DNA of 64,000 bases, from positions 1 to 64,000 of the forward strand of contig JABWAU010000005.1 of NCBI GenBank assembly GCA_013360875.1, read 5' to 3'. The translations under genes and the position numbers were made by a program. Below are positions 25,626 through 34,539 of this stretch, piece after piece. Positions within the stretch are counted from its first letter, which is position 1. Every line of letters begins with the position of its first letter. The notes beneath the pieces were generated by a model, which did no database searches, had not been told where the DNA came from, and saw only the letters and a program-made list of their open reading frames with translations. This DNA comes from Anaerolineales bacterium. Lineage in GTDB: Bacteria > Chloroflexota > Anaerolineae > Anaerolineales > Villigracilaceae.

Positions 25626-28571
25626 TTATGGTTGAAGTCCGAAGAACCTGACGGTTCCGTCTGCCGAGCCTGTAACGACGTATTTGCCGTCGTTTGAAAA
25701 CGCGACGTGGTAAATGGGGCCGGTCTTTAGTTCGAGGCTTTTCACAAGGTTGTGCGATTCCAGATCGTAAATTTCGATTGTTCCACCGACAGATGCGGCT
25801 GCCAGGAGTTTTCCATCCGCCGAAATCGCCGCGTCCAGGATACCGCCCGGCGCGAGGCTTTCGATCTCGGTTCTTTGCCCGCCGGTGCGCTGGTCCCATA
25901 GTTGAATAACCTGGTTTCCCGAAGACAGGGCAATTATACTTCCATCGGGTAAGAACTTTTCCGAAGTGGTCCTAGGTCCGCGCGTGATCTGGCAGAAGGG
26001 CCCCAGGTTGTCGCTGGCGTAGATCACGCCGATCTCCGAACTTGCCGAGAGAAAACTGTCGTCCCTGCGGAAGATGATGAGGCAACGCGACTCTCTTCGC
26101 GTAAGGCTTGGATTCAACTCCAACCCGGACGATGTTGACCAATACTTGAGAATACCGCCCGCGTATGCGGTAAGGATATTGCCATCCGGCGTGTAGTTTA
26201 CCGAGCCGTTGATCGGGAAATCGTACAGCGTAAAGAGCGAGGTCGACTCAGTGGGGGACAGGGTGTATAGATTCAAGTCGCCCGATTTGACCGCGATCAT
26301 CCGGCTGTCCGGCGATATCGGGTTTCCACGCGGGAGTATGCCGGGAATGCGCGCGTATTCAGCGCTGTTGGCGACCGAAAGAATTTCGACAAAGGAATCA
26401 CCGCCCTGAAATACGACAAGGCGGTCGTCGGGCGAGAGGACGACTCGTTTGATCTCCTCATATCTGAAATCCCGCGAGGTCTTCCGGCTTTGGAGTGCCA
26501 GGTCCCAGATTTCCACAATTCCGTTCTCGAACATGACTGCAAACTGTGTGCCGCTCTTCGCGATGGAGAGCGCGTCGACCGGGTCCCGTTTGATGGGGTT
26601 TCCGTCCTGGTCGGCGGAGGGCGTTTCCCAAACCTTGTCTGTGCCGAGGGCGTTCCACACCCGGACGATCCCGTCGGCGGAACCCGTCACGATGTTTTGC
26701 CCGTTCGGCAGGTAGGCGATGTGGCTGAAGGGGATTACGTCTCTTGCGTCTGTGATCGTGTTCGTGATCGCCTTCGCTCGCCAGTCCCAAATCTGGATCG
26801 TCGCGTTGGACCGGTTCAGGGAAACCGCCAGGTACTGATCGTCAGACGAGAGGTCGAAATCAATGATCTTCTGATCGGCGGTTATGCTGGTTTTCGAATC
26901 TCCGCTGGAAACATCCCAGATGTATATTTTGAAATCGTCGCCGCCGCTGAGGAGGGTGTTGCCGTCGGCTGTAAATGCGATGCGGTTGATCCTCAATAGG
27001 TGTTTTCTTTCGAAGGGATAATGCAAATCCTGTCTCAGGTTCCACAGGTGAATTCTGTTGTTGGAGTCGGTGAACGCCAGTTTTGATTTGTCAGGCGAGA
27101 GTTCGAGGAGTTCGATTCGCTGCGCGGTTCCTTCGAGACGATACAGCCGTTTCCCATCGAGAACGTTCCAGACGGCGACGGTTCCCTTGTCGTCGCCGGT
27201 GGCGATCCATGTGCCGTCTTTGGAGACGGTCAGCGTTGTGAGCGCGCCCTCGGTGTCGAAGAAATATCGGTACGAGAGGTCGTTAGAGTCGAGATAGTAA
27301 ACGCCCGCGCTCGTCGCCGCGAGAAGGAGCGCGTCGTTTTGGATGAATTCGAATGTGTTGATTCTCGGGGTTCCCCAGCGGGCTAGTTCCACGATGGAAG
27401 CGGCGCTGCCTGCCTCGAGCGCGCCTGTTCCTTCCGGCAGGGCGTTTCCGGGCAGGACGGGAATGGAGGGAAGCGTAATGCGTGAGGCGGATTCGTCCGG
27501 CGTGTTGACGACGGTCTTTGTGATCGCGACGGGGGGAGTCGCTGTCGGCGTGGGTGTGGCTTGGGTGGTCGAGGCAGGCGCGGGGGCGGTCGTCGAAGCG
27601 GAGCCTGGTCCGGGCGGAGTCGCCTCCCGGTTTCCGAATATCCAGAAGGCGCCCGCGATGACGAGGATGATTCCCAAAGCCGAAACGCCAATGAGCATGG
27701 GCGATACCCTCGGGCGGGAGCCGGGCTTTTTTGCTTCGGTCATTGCCTGCACCGCGCCTTTCAAGGCGTTGGTAAATTCGCTCATGGTCTGGTAGCGTTT
27801 GTCGCGATCCTTGGATAATGCATTCAGGATGATCTCTTCGATGGACCTCGGCAGGCTGGGGACGATGCTCCTGGGCTTTGGCGGGTCTGCCATGATGTGC
27901 TGGATGACGATCTCCATGCTGCTCGAAGCGTAGAAGAGTTTTCGCCCGGTGACCATTTCGAAGAAGATCACGCCCAGCGAGTAGATGTCGGAGCGGAAGT
28001 CAACCGTCAGCCCTTTTCCCTGTTCGGGGGAGAGGTAGGCTGGGGAGCCCAAGCCGACGTTCGTCCCGGTCATGTCGCGGGTTTCCTCCTCCTCGATGAT
28101 GCGTATCAGACTGAAGTCGCTGAGGACCGGCTGGTTGTCCGCGTTGATGATGACGTTGTCGGGCTTGAGGTCCCTGTGGATGACACCTTTGCTGTGCGCG
28201 TGTTCGAGGGCTTCGGTGAGGGGCAAAAGGATTTGAACCGCCTCCTGCCACGGGATGGGCTGGGTCATCAATTCCGAAAGCGGTTTGCCGACGACGTATT
28301 CGCTGACGAGATACAACTGTCCGTTTTCGTAGCCGAAGTCCAGCACCTTGGCGATGTTGGGATGCGACATTTTGGCGAGCGACCTCGATTCGGCGAGGAA
28401 GTAATCCACGGCTTCCTGCGAGTAGTTGGCGGAGTGCAGGATGGTTTTCAGGAATACGTTGCGTTCGAGTTTGGTGTCGTACGCCTTGTAAATGCCGATC
28501 AACTCGGACCGGTGAACGGATTCGAGTATTTCGTAGCGGTTGATGTGCGAGCCGATCCTGATTTCGTCCAT
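25626..28571 (-). CDS. Membrane Ser/Thr kinase-like protein with WD40 propeller, 981 aa, degenerate motifs
   Basis: The kinase-fold domain keeps the Lys (NVFLKTIL) and HRDLKPDN. The glycine-rich loop is lost (SVHRSELIGIYKA), and the metal-binding DFG is DFS (LSDFSLIR). Activity is therefore doubtful but not excluded. A membrane helix (about 295-315) precedes a Pro/Thr/Ala linker and a long WD40 region (about 400-981) that may hold one large or two propellers. It is fourth in the operon, 12 nt after the previous gene. Confidence 0.9.
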   Translation of the reverse strand: MDEIRIGSHINRYEILESVHRSELIGIYKAYDTKLERNVFLKTILHSANYSQEAVDYFLAESRSLAKMSHPNIAKVLDFGYENGQLYLVSEYVVGKPLSELMTQPIPWQEAVQILLPLTEALEHAHSKGVIHRDLKPDNVIINADNQPVLSDFSLIRIIEEEETRDMTGTNVGLGSPAYLSPEQGKGLTVDFRSDIYSLGVIFFEMVTGRKLFYASSSMEIVIQHIMADPPKPRSIVPSLPRSIEEIILNALSKDRDKRYQTMSEFTNALKGAVQAMTEAKKPGSRPRVSPMLIGVSALGIILVIAGAFWIFGNREATPPGPGSASTTAPAPASTTQATPTPTATPPVAITKTVVNTPDESASRITLPSIPVLPGNALPEGTGALEAGSAASIVELARWGTPRINTFEFIQNDALLLAATSAGVYYLDSNDLSYRYFFDTEGALTTLTVSKDGTWIATGDDKGTVAVWNVLDGKRLYRLEGTAQRIELLELSPDKSKLAFTDSNNRIHLWNLRQDLHYPFERKHLLRINRIAFTADGNTLLSGGDDFKIYIWDVSSGDSKTSITADQKIIDFDLSSDDQYLAVSLNRSNATIQIWDWRAKAITNTITDARDVIPFSHIAYLPNGQNIVTGSADGIVRVWNALGTDKVWETPSADQDGNPIKRDPVDALSIAKSGTQFAVMFENGIVEIWDLALQSRKTSRDFRYEEIKRVVLSPDDRLVVFQGGDSFVEILSVANSAEYARIPGILPRGNPISPDSRMIAVKSGDLNLYTLSPTESTSLFTLYDFPINGSVNYTPDGNILTAYAGGILKYWSTSSGLELNPSLTRRESRCLIIFRRDDSFLSASSEIGVIYASDNLGPFCQITRGPRTTSEKFLPDGSIIALSSGNQVIQLWDQRTGGQRTEIESLAPGGILDAAISADGKLLAAASVGGTIEIYDLESHNLVKSLELKTGPIYHVAFSNDGKYVVTGSADGTVRFFGLQP

Positions 28572-28583
28572 GCGTTCTCTCTC

Positions 28584-31562
28584 TTACGGCAGCATCCAGA
28601 TGTGAATGGAGCCGTACTTCGATCCGAGGGCGAACAACTTTTGCTCGGGGAGGAAGGCGACCTGATAATGGTAATCATCCTGGTTGTCAATCGTTGCGCG
28701 TGAGCTGGTGGTCACGTTCCTGACCTGCGCTTTGTCGCCGACGACGTAGGCATACCAGCCGCCCTCTTGATTCCCGGCTAAAAAGATCTCGCCGGGCAGA
28801 GGGTAGGGGGCGGGAAACCTTTTGTTCGAAATATCGAACGAGTCCTTATTCCCAAGCCAGACGGAGCCGTCTCCCAGAACGAAGAGCAACCGGTTCCGTT
28901 CGGGGAAGTAGTACATCATTGTTGCGCCTTCAATTCTGGTTCCGCACATATCCTGTATGTTCTGCTCGTATGAAAACAGGATGCCCGCATTGGAGATGAC
29001 CGTCAGTAGTTTGTTCTGGGGCGTGAAGAATTGCCCGCAACCGGCGGTGGGACCGCCGCTCGATTTGATCTGTTCCCAGGTGGTAACGTCCCAGATGTTT
29101 GCCTGATAAGCGGTTCCTGCGATCAGCAGTTTCGAGTCGTCTGTAAATTGGACGAAGGCTTTTGGAGGGTATCCGGGCAGGTCGGCGACGATGTTCCCTG
29201 TGGCGAGTTCCACGACCCGCACCGCATCCGGCTTGTTCCTGCCCGGGGAATAGACGGTCGCAAGGTATTTATTGTCCGGCGAGAACGGGTTGCCTTTCGG
29301 CAGGGTTCCGTCCACCTGATACGCCAACTGCGCGGAAGCGAGCCGCCAGATACGGACGGTCGCATCGTCGTGGGAGGTTGCCAGCCAGGAGCCGTCCGCG
29401 GAAAAATGGATTTCATGGATGGCGCGCATGCTCTGATCGAGCGAAAAGATGGATTCCCCGGTCAGGGCGTCCCACAGTTTCAATCCCTCCTCCCAGTTTC
29501 CGGCGGCGACGACCAGTTGGTTCGGCGAGAACGCAACGGTCTGGATCGGATCGTCGTATCCCTTGATGATCTGCAGCGGCACGTGGGTTTTGGAATAGTC
29601 CTCGCTGCCCGGCATTGCAAAGACCTTGACCTCCCCGGTATTGATACCGAGGGCAACGTATTTATCGTCGTAGGAGAAATCGAAGGCGGCGGCGGCGCCT
29701 CCCAGGTTGACGAAACTGGTGATGTGCCTTTGCTCGAACAGGTCCCATACGTAGACGGAATTTGCGATGCCCCCGCCGAGCAAGTATTGACGATCCCGCG
29801 ATAAGCCCAATTTGTTGATCGGGGTCGGGTTGTTGAGTTCCAGCGTTTTTTTCTGCGCTTGAATGTCCCACACAGAGATGGTCCTCCCTCCGTTGCTGGC
29901 GTAGATGAACCTGCCGTCCCCGCTCACGACCAGGTCTTCGACGGCGGGAACCTCGTCAACCGCCAGCAGAACAGAACGCTGGTCAACGGAAAAGTAATTG
30001 ATCGTCCCGTTCTGGAATCCCACCGCGATGTTTTTTCCGTTTGGAGAATAGGAGAGGGCGGTCACGAAACGGGATGGGGAGGTGGCGATGCGGGCTGAAT
30101 CGGGCTTTTTATAGGAAAAATTTCGTTCGAGTTTACCGGATGCGGAATTCCAGGCAGTCACGTCCCCATCGGGGGAACCGGCGGCGATCTCGCTCCCATC
30201 GGGATTGAATGTCATTGCCACGACGTTGAATTTCGTGTCAATGAAAAGATATGGATCCTTTTCCCGCGCGCGATACAGGAAGATTCCGCTGGACGTTCCC
30301 AATGCAATTGTGTCCCCATCCGGCGACCAGGCAACGACGTTCACGCCGCCGATGCCCCAGCGGGCGATTTCCGCGGGCTGGCTTGGTCGCTTGATGGGAA
30401 GAGGCGTTCCCAAAAGGGTGATGACGGCGGACGACAGATCGGAGGGTGGGGGAGTCGTCGTGACGAGGACGGCAGTCGGTTCGGGAGTCTGACCGGTTTC
30501 CGTCTCTGCAATGAGCGTGGGCGCGGCGGTATTCGTCGCGATCGCCGAAGCGACTCCGACAGGCGGGACGTCGGACAAGGCGGTTGGTTGAGGAACACGA
30601 TAGAACTGGTTGTATCCCCACACGGACGCGCCCACGATGACCGCCAGCAACACGGTCAACAGGATGGCGGGGAGGTATTTCAGTTTCTTATTCCTCTTCC
30701 TAGCGAGTTTGACGATCTTTTCCTCGGGGGCTTTCTCTCCCAGTGCGATCATTTCCAGCACGTCCGCGAACTCTCCCATGCTCGCGTAGCGGTCTTCCGG
30801 CTTCTTTTGCACAGCGCGCAAGATCGCCAGTTCCACGAATTTCGGAAGCCGCCTGTCGAACGTCGTCGGCAGGGGAAGTTCGTCGGTGACGTGTTTCAAC
30901 ACCATCGCCATCGGCGTATCGGCTGTGAACGGTTTTCTGCCCGTCACCATTTCGTAGAAGACCAGTCCCAGGGAGTAAATGTCCGCCCTGAAATCCACCT
31001 CCTTGCCCATTCCCTGCTCCGGGGACATATATTCGGGAGTGCCGACTCCCACGCCGATGGCGGAACTTACTTTTTCCTCCTTCGTTTCGAGCAGTTTCAA
31101 AATGCCGAAGTCGGAGAGCATCGGGCGGAAGTCCTCCTGGAGGAGGATGTTGGAGGGCTTGACGTCGCGGTGGACGATCTGCTGGTGGTGGACGTATTCC
31201 AGCGCCCGCGCGATCGGAGCCAGGACCGCCGCCGCGGTCTGCCAGGGGATCTTCTGATTCATCGCCTCTTTGAGCGTTCCCCCAGCGACGAATTCCATGA
31301 CCAAATAAGGTTGTTCGTTTTCGACGCCGTAGTTCAGGACTTTCACAATGTTCGTATGGGTCAGATTCGCCAGCGCGCGGGCTTCCATCTGGAACTGTTC
31401 GAGGAACACCTGCGAACTCCGCCTCGTGGGCAGGATGACCTTGATTGCGACGTTGCTTTCCACGCGTGTGTCGAGCGCATTGAATACCTTTGCCATCCCG
31501 CCTTCGCCGAGTTGCTCCAGCAGGATGTACTGTCCCAGTTTTTTCCCGAATACGTCGTTCAT
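28584..31562 (-). CDS. Membrane Ser/Thr kinase with WD40 propeller, 992 aa, catalytically intact
   Basis: The kinase domain (about 12-275) has a full motif set: LGEGGMAKVFNA, VAIKVI, HRDVKPSN, SDFGILK and MSPEQ. A membrane helix (LPAILLTVLLAVIVGASVWG, about 304-323) and a Thr/Pro-rich spacer precede about 580 residues of WD40-like repeats, expected to be extracytoplasmic. It is third in the operon and probably one of the two active WD40 kinases. It could phosphorylate the pseudokinases beside it. Confidence 0.92.
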   Translation of the reverse strand: MNDVFGKKLGQYILLEQLGEGGMAKVFNALDTRVESNVAIKVILPTRRSSQVFLEQFQMEARALANLTHTNIVKVLNYGVENEQPYLVMEFVAGGTLKEAMNQKIPWQTAAAVLAPIARALEYVHHQQIVHRDVKPSNILLQEDFRPMLSDFGILKLLETKEEKVSSAIGVGVGTPEYMSPEQGMGKEVDFRADIYSLGLVFYEMVTGRKPFTADTPMAMVLKHVTDELPLPTTFDRRLPKFVELAILRAVQKKPEDRYASMGEFADVLEMIALGEKAPEEKIVKLARKRNKKLKYLPAILLTVLLAVIVGASVWGYNQFYRVPQPTALSDVPPVGVASAIATNTAAPTLIAETETGQTPEPTAVLVTTTPPPSDLSSAVITLLGTPLPIKRPSQPAEIARWGIGGVNVVAWSPDGDTIALGTSSGIFLYRAREKDPYLFIDTKFNVVAMTFNPDGSEIAAGSPDGDVTAWNSASGKLERNFSYKKPDSARIATSPSRFVTALSYSPNGKNIAVGFQNGTINYFSVDQRSVLLAVDEVPAVEDLVVSGDGRFIYASNGGRTISVWDIQAQKKTLELNNPTPINKLGLSRDRQYLLGGGIANSVYVWDLFEQRHITSFVNLGGAAAAFDFSYDDKYVALGINTGEVKVFAMPGSEDYSKTHVPLQIIKGYDDPIQTVAFSPNQLVVAAGNWEEGLKLWDALTGESIFSLDQSMRAIHEIHFSADGSWLATSHDDATVRIWRLASAQLAYQVDGTLPKGNPFSPDNKYLATVYSPGRNKPDAVRVVELATGNIVADLPGYPPKAFVQFTDDSKLLIAGTAYQANIWDVTTWEQIKSSGGPTAGCGQFFTPQNKLLTVISNAGILFSYEQNIQDMCGTRIEGATMMYYFPERNRLLFVLGDGSVWLGNKDSFDISNKRFPAPYPLPGEIFLAGNQEGGWYAYVVGDKAQVRNVTTSSRATIDNQDDYHYQVAFLPEQKLFALGSKYGSIHIWMLP

Positions 31563-31583
31563 CGAAACTCAACCTTTTGACAT

Positions 31584-34523
31584 TTATTTGGGAACGCCCC
31601 ACAGACGGATCGTCCCATCGAGCGAAGAGGAGATCAGAAACTTTCCGTCGGGAGTGAACCGAAGGTCTGTGATCGAACCGGTGTGACCGAACAGGGACAT
31701 GACCTCCTGGCGGGTGGAAACGTCCCACAGGTGGATCGTATTGTCGTCGTAGGCGGCGGCAAGCAGATTGCCGTCGAGGTTGATGGCGGCACTGACGACA
31801 TTCCGCAGATTGACCCCGGACATTTCCCGCGTGTCGCTCTCCGAGAGCACGGCGACCAACTGGCTGTTCCCGCCATAGACTAGCCGCCCGTTGACATCGT
31901 CCACGTAAAACGCTCTCATGAAATCCGCCCGGTTGAAATTGCACAACATGGATCTGTTTTGAACGCCCGTCAAAATGAAATGGTAATTGGTGATGGACAG
32001 AACCGGTTTGTCCTTCAAGTCGAGATAATTCGAACAGCCGCTCCCACTGAACTGCTTTTTCGTCTTCAACTGCTGCCCGCTGGACATGGACCACAAACGG
32101 ATGACCTGGTCGTATCCCGCGGCGACCTGCGTATCGCCCTGGACGAATTGAATCGCCTCCACCTTCTGATGTCCGTTGAAGGCATGGATCTCCTCCCAGT
32201 CGTTCGTCGAAAACACCTTGACCGTGGACGGGTCTGCGCTGAGGGCGAGATACCGATCGTCCTGCGAAAACGGATTGCCGGTCTTGATCTCGCCGGTCAA
32301 TTGACGCGCGAGGCTGCCGTTTGATATCTCCCAGACCCTGACCATGTTGTTATCGTGCTGGGAAATCAGATAATTGCCGTTGTGGGAGATGGTGAAGCGC
32401 CGGGCATGGGCGTCCAGCGATTGATTCTGCCGGAGTTCACGTCCCGTCGAGGCGTCCAATGCCCGCAATGTTCCGTTACGCAAAGCCGAATACAACGTCT
32501 TTCCATCCGGGTTGAAAGCCAAGTTATGAACGCTGCCCAGGCTGCCCGCAATCGCGCCCAGCGTATTCCCCTGCGTCCGCCAGACCTGGGCTCCCTCCCG
32601 ATTCCAGACGAAGATCCCGCCGTTGACGTCCCCGGCGGCAAAGGTCTTTCCATCGAGGGACGCGGCGACGCCGACCAGGGGGAATTGAAGGTTGCCCAGC
32701 GTCTCGCTGCCGGGCTCGTCCTCAATGCCCACGAGCGCCACCCTCCTGTCCGATCCGCCGACGAGGACGAGCGGCGATTCCCTGATGCCCGCCATATCCA
32801 CCACTTTGGAGGAAAACGTGATGGAACGAACCAGCGCAAGGCTTTCACCGTCCCATACGTTGACCTTGAAATCACCCCCGCCCGTGACGACCCGCCTGCC
32901 GTCCGATGAATACGTCACACAACTCACGCTCAAAACCTGAACCGGATCGGATTTGATGCTCTCCCTCGCGCCAACGTTCCATTGGATCAGATTGTTATCC
33001 AACGCGACCGACGCCAATCGTTTCCCGTCCGGGGAAAACGCAAGGTCGAGGACGCCCATGGTATGACCGCTGTACGCCGTCTCTGTGATCTCCTGCCACG
33101 TATCCGTGTCCCACACGCGGATCAAACCGTCCCGATCCCCCGCGGCGATCAAGCCGCTGTCCGGCGAAAACTCGATGGCGCTCACCCAGGAATACGTATC
33201 AATGTACTTTTGAAGTTCGAGAGTATGCGGGTCGAAGATGAACAAGCCACGCGAGGAACCTGCGGCAACATGCCTGCCATCGGGGGATACGGTCAAGTCG
33301 TTCAAATCTCCGATGCCCCACACGCTGATCGGTATCATCCGTTTTACGTTGGCGATTTGGATCGCCTGGCTTACGGACCCAACCGGGGTTTCCTGGAACA
33401 GAGGGAAGGTAATGCTTGCCGGCATTCGCGTTGGGGCGGTTGTCGGGGAGGAAATGATCGGGTTTGTCGCGACAGGCGGCGAGGTCGGCTTGAGCGTTTT
33501 GGATGGCATCGCCGCGGCCGGGGATGAAGTCTCCGTTCCGCCTCCAAAACCGGACCTTTGACCTGCTCCTGCGACCCAAGCCAATCCCGCCCCGATAGCC
33601 AGCGCCAAAACCAAGCCCACGCCCACCCAGGGACGGATCAGGGTTGGTCGCCCGGCTGGAACGGCTAACGGTTTTTTGACCATGGAGCGGGTGATGGTCA
33701 GGTCCAGCGCGCCGCGCGCCAGGATCACCCCCGCCTCCTGCATGGATTGGTATCGGTCGTCCGGGTTCAGCGCCAGGCATTTCGCGATCATCGTTTGAAT
33801 GGCGGGCGGAACGTCCTTGTCGAATTTGATGTCCTTCTCCCCGGCGAAATTTCTTTTCCGCAGCGTGTCGAGGGGCGTTGGCTCCAGCAGGGGGATTTCC
33901 CCTTTGATCCACTCGTGCAGGATCACGCCCATCGAATACACGTCGCTGCGCGCGTCCGGCGGCGCGCCGTTGAGTTGTTCGGGGGCGCAATATTCATACC
34001 CCCATTTGTTGATCCACGCGCCCGGCGCGCGGGCAAGGATGTGATCCGTGATGATGCGCTCGAAGCCGAAGTCGAAGAGGATCGGGATTTTTTTATCATT
34101 GAGGACGACGCTGTTCGGATTGAGAAAACCGTGACAGATCCCCATTTGATGGGCGTGCGCCGCCGCCTGCGAAACCGACACCAGTTCCCGCGCCAGTTCG
34201 TGCCAGGGATACTTTCTGTTGAAAAAACGGCGCAACGGGCGGGCTGGGTAAAAGTCGTAAACGAGGTAGATCAGATTCTCGTGAATGCCGGAGGCGATCA
34301 TGGAGGCGATGTTCGGGTGGTTCAATTTGGCGTTCCTGCCCGCCTGTTCGTTCAACAGGCTCAGGAGCGCCGGGCGATCCACCGCCTGGACCTTGACGAC
34401 CTCCACCCCCACGTGTCGCCGGGTGCGCGGGTCGTACGCGCGGAATAGACTCCTCGTCCCGGTCTCCCGCACCTTCACGAGGATCTGATACTGGTCAATC
34501 GTTGCGCCGATGAGGTTTTTCAT
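31584..34523 (-). CDS. WD40 membrane pseudokinase, 979 aa
   Basis: The kinase fold is recognisable (C-lobe YCAPEQLNG, SDVYSMGVILHEW). However, the Gly loop reads VRETGTRSLFRA, the ATP-anchoring Lys is Glu (HVGVEVVKV), and the catalytic loop HRDLKPxN reads HGFLNPNS, so the catalytic Asp is gone. DFG is kept. A membrane helix (about 312-332) and a Ser/Thr/Pro linker lead to WD40 repeats of about 580 residues. It is most likely a scaffold or allosteric partner of the neighbouring active kinases. It is second in the operon, 16 nt after the first gene. Confidence 0.9.
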   Translation of the reverse strand: MKNLIGATIDQYQILVKVRETGTRSLFRAYDPRTRRHVGVEVVKVQAVDRPALLSLLNEQAGRNAKLNHPNIASMIASGIHENLIYLVYDFYPARPLRRFFNRKYPWHELARELVSVSQAAAHAHQMGICHGFLNPNSVVLNDKKIPILFDFGFERIITDHILARAPGAWINKWGYEYCAPEQLNGAPPDARSDVYSMGVILHEWIKGEIPLLEPTPLDTLRKRNFAGEKDIKFDKDVPPAIQTMIAKCLALNPDDRYQSMQEAGVILARGALDLTITRSMVKKPLAVPAGRPTLIRPWVGVGLVLALAIGAGLAWVAGAGQRSGFGGGTETSSPAAAMPSKTLKPTSPPVATNPIISSPTTAPTRMPASITFPLFQETPVGSVSQAIQIANVKRMIPISVWGIGDLNDLTVSPDGRHVAAGSSRGLFIFDPHTLELQKYIDTYSWVSAIEFSPDSGLIAAGDRDGLIRVWDTDTWQEITETAYSGHTMGVLDLAFSPDGKRLASVALDNNLIQWNVGARESIKSDPVQVLSVSCVTYSSDGRRVVTGGGDFKVNVWDGESLALVRSITFSSKVVDMAGIRESPLVLVGGSDRRVALVGIEDEPGSETLGNLQFPLVGVAASLDGKTFAAGDVNGGIFVWNREGAQVWRTQGNTLGAIAGSLGSVHNLAFNPDGKTLYSALRNGTLRALDASTGRELRQNQSLDAHARRFTISHNGNYLISQHDNNMVRVWEISNGSLARQLTGEIKTGNPFSQDDRYLALSADPSTVKVFSTNDWEEIHAFNGHQKVEAIQFVQGDTQVAAGYDQVIRLWSMSSGQQLKTKKQFSGSGCSNYLDLKDKPVLSITNYHFILTGVQNRSMLCNFNRADFMRAFYVDDVNGRLVYGGNSQLVAVLSESDTREMSGVNLRNVVSAAINLDGNLLAAAYDDNTIHLWDVSTRQEVMSLFGHTGSITDLRFTPDGKFLISSSLDGTIRLWGVPK

Positions 34524-34539
34524 GGTGATGCCGCCAACG

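Noticed and set aside
30700-32094. 464-residue minus-strand ORF in another frame of the kinase genes
   Set aside because: It overlaps two kinase genes out of frame, and its composition is Arg/Gly-rich without recognisable motifs.
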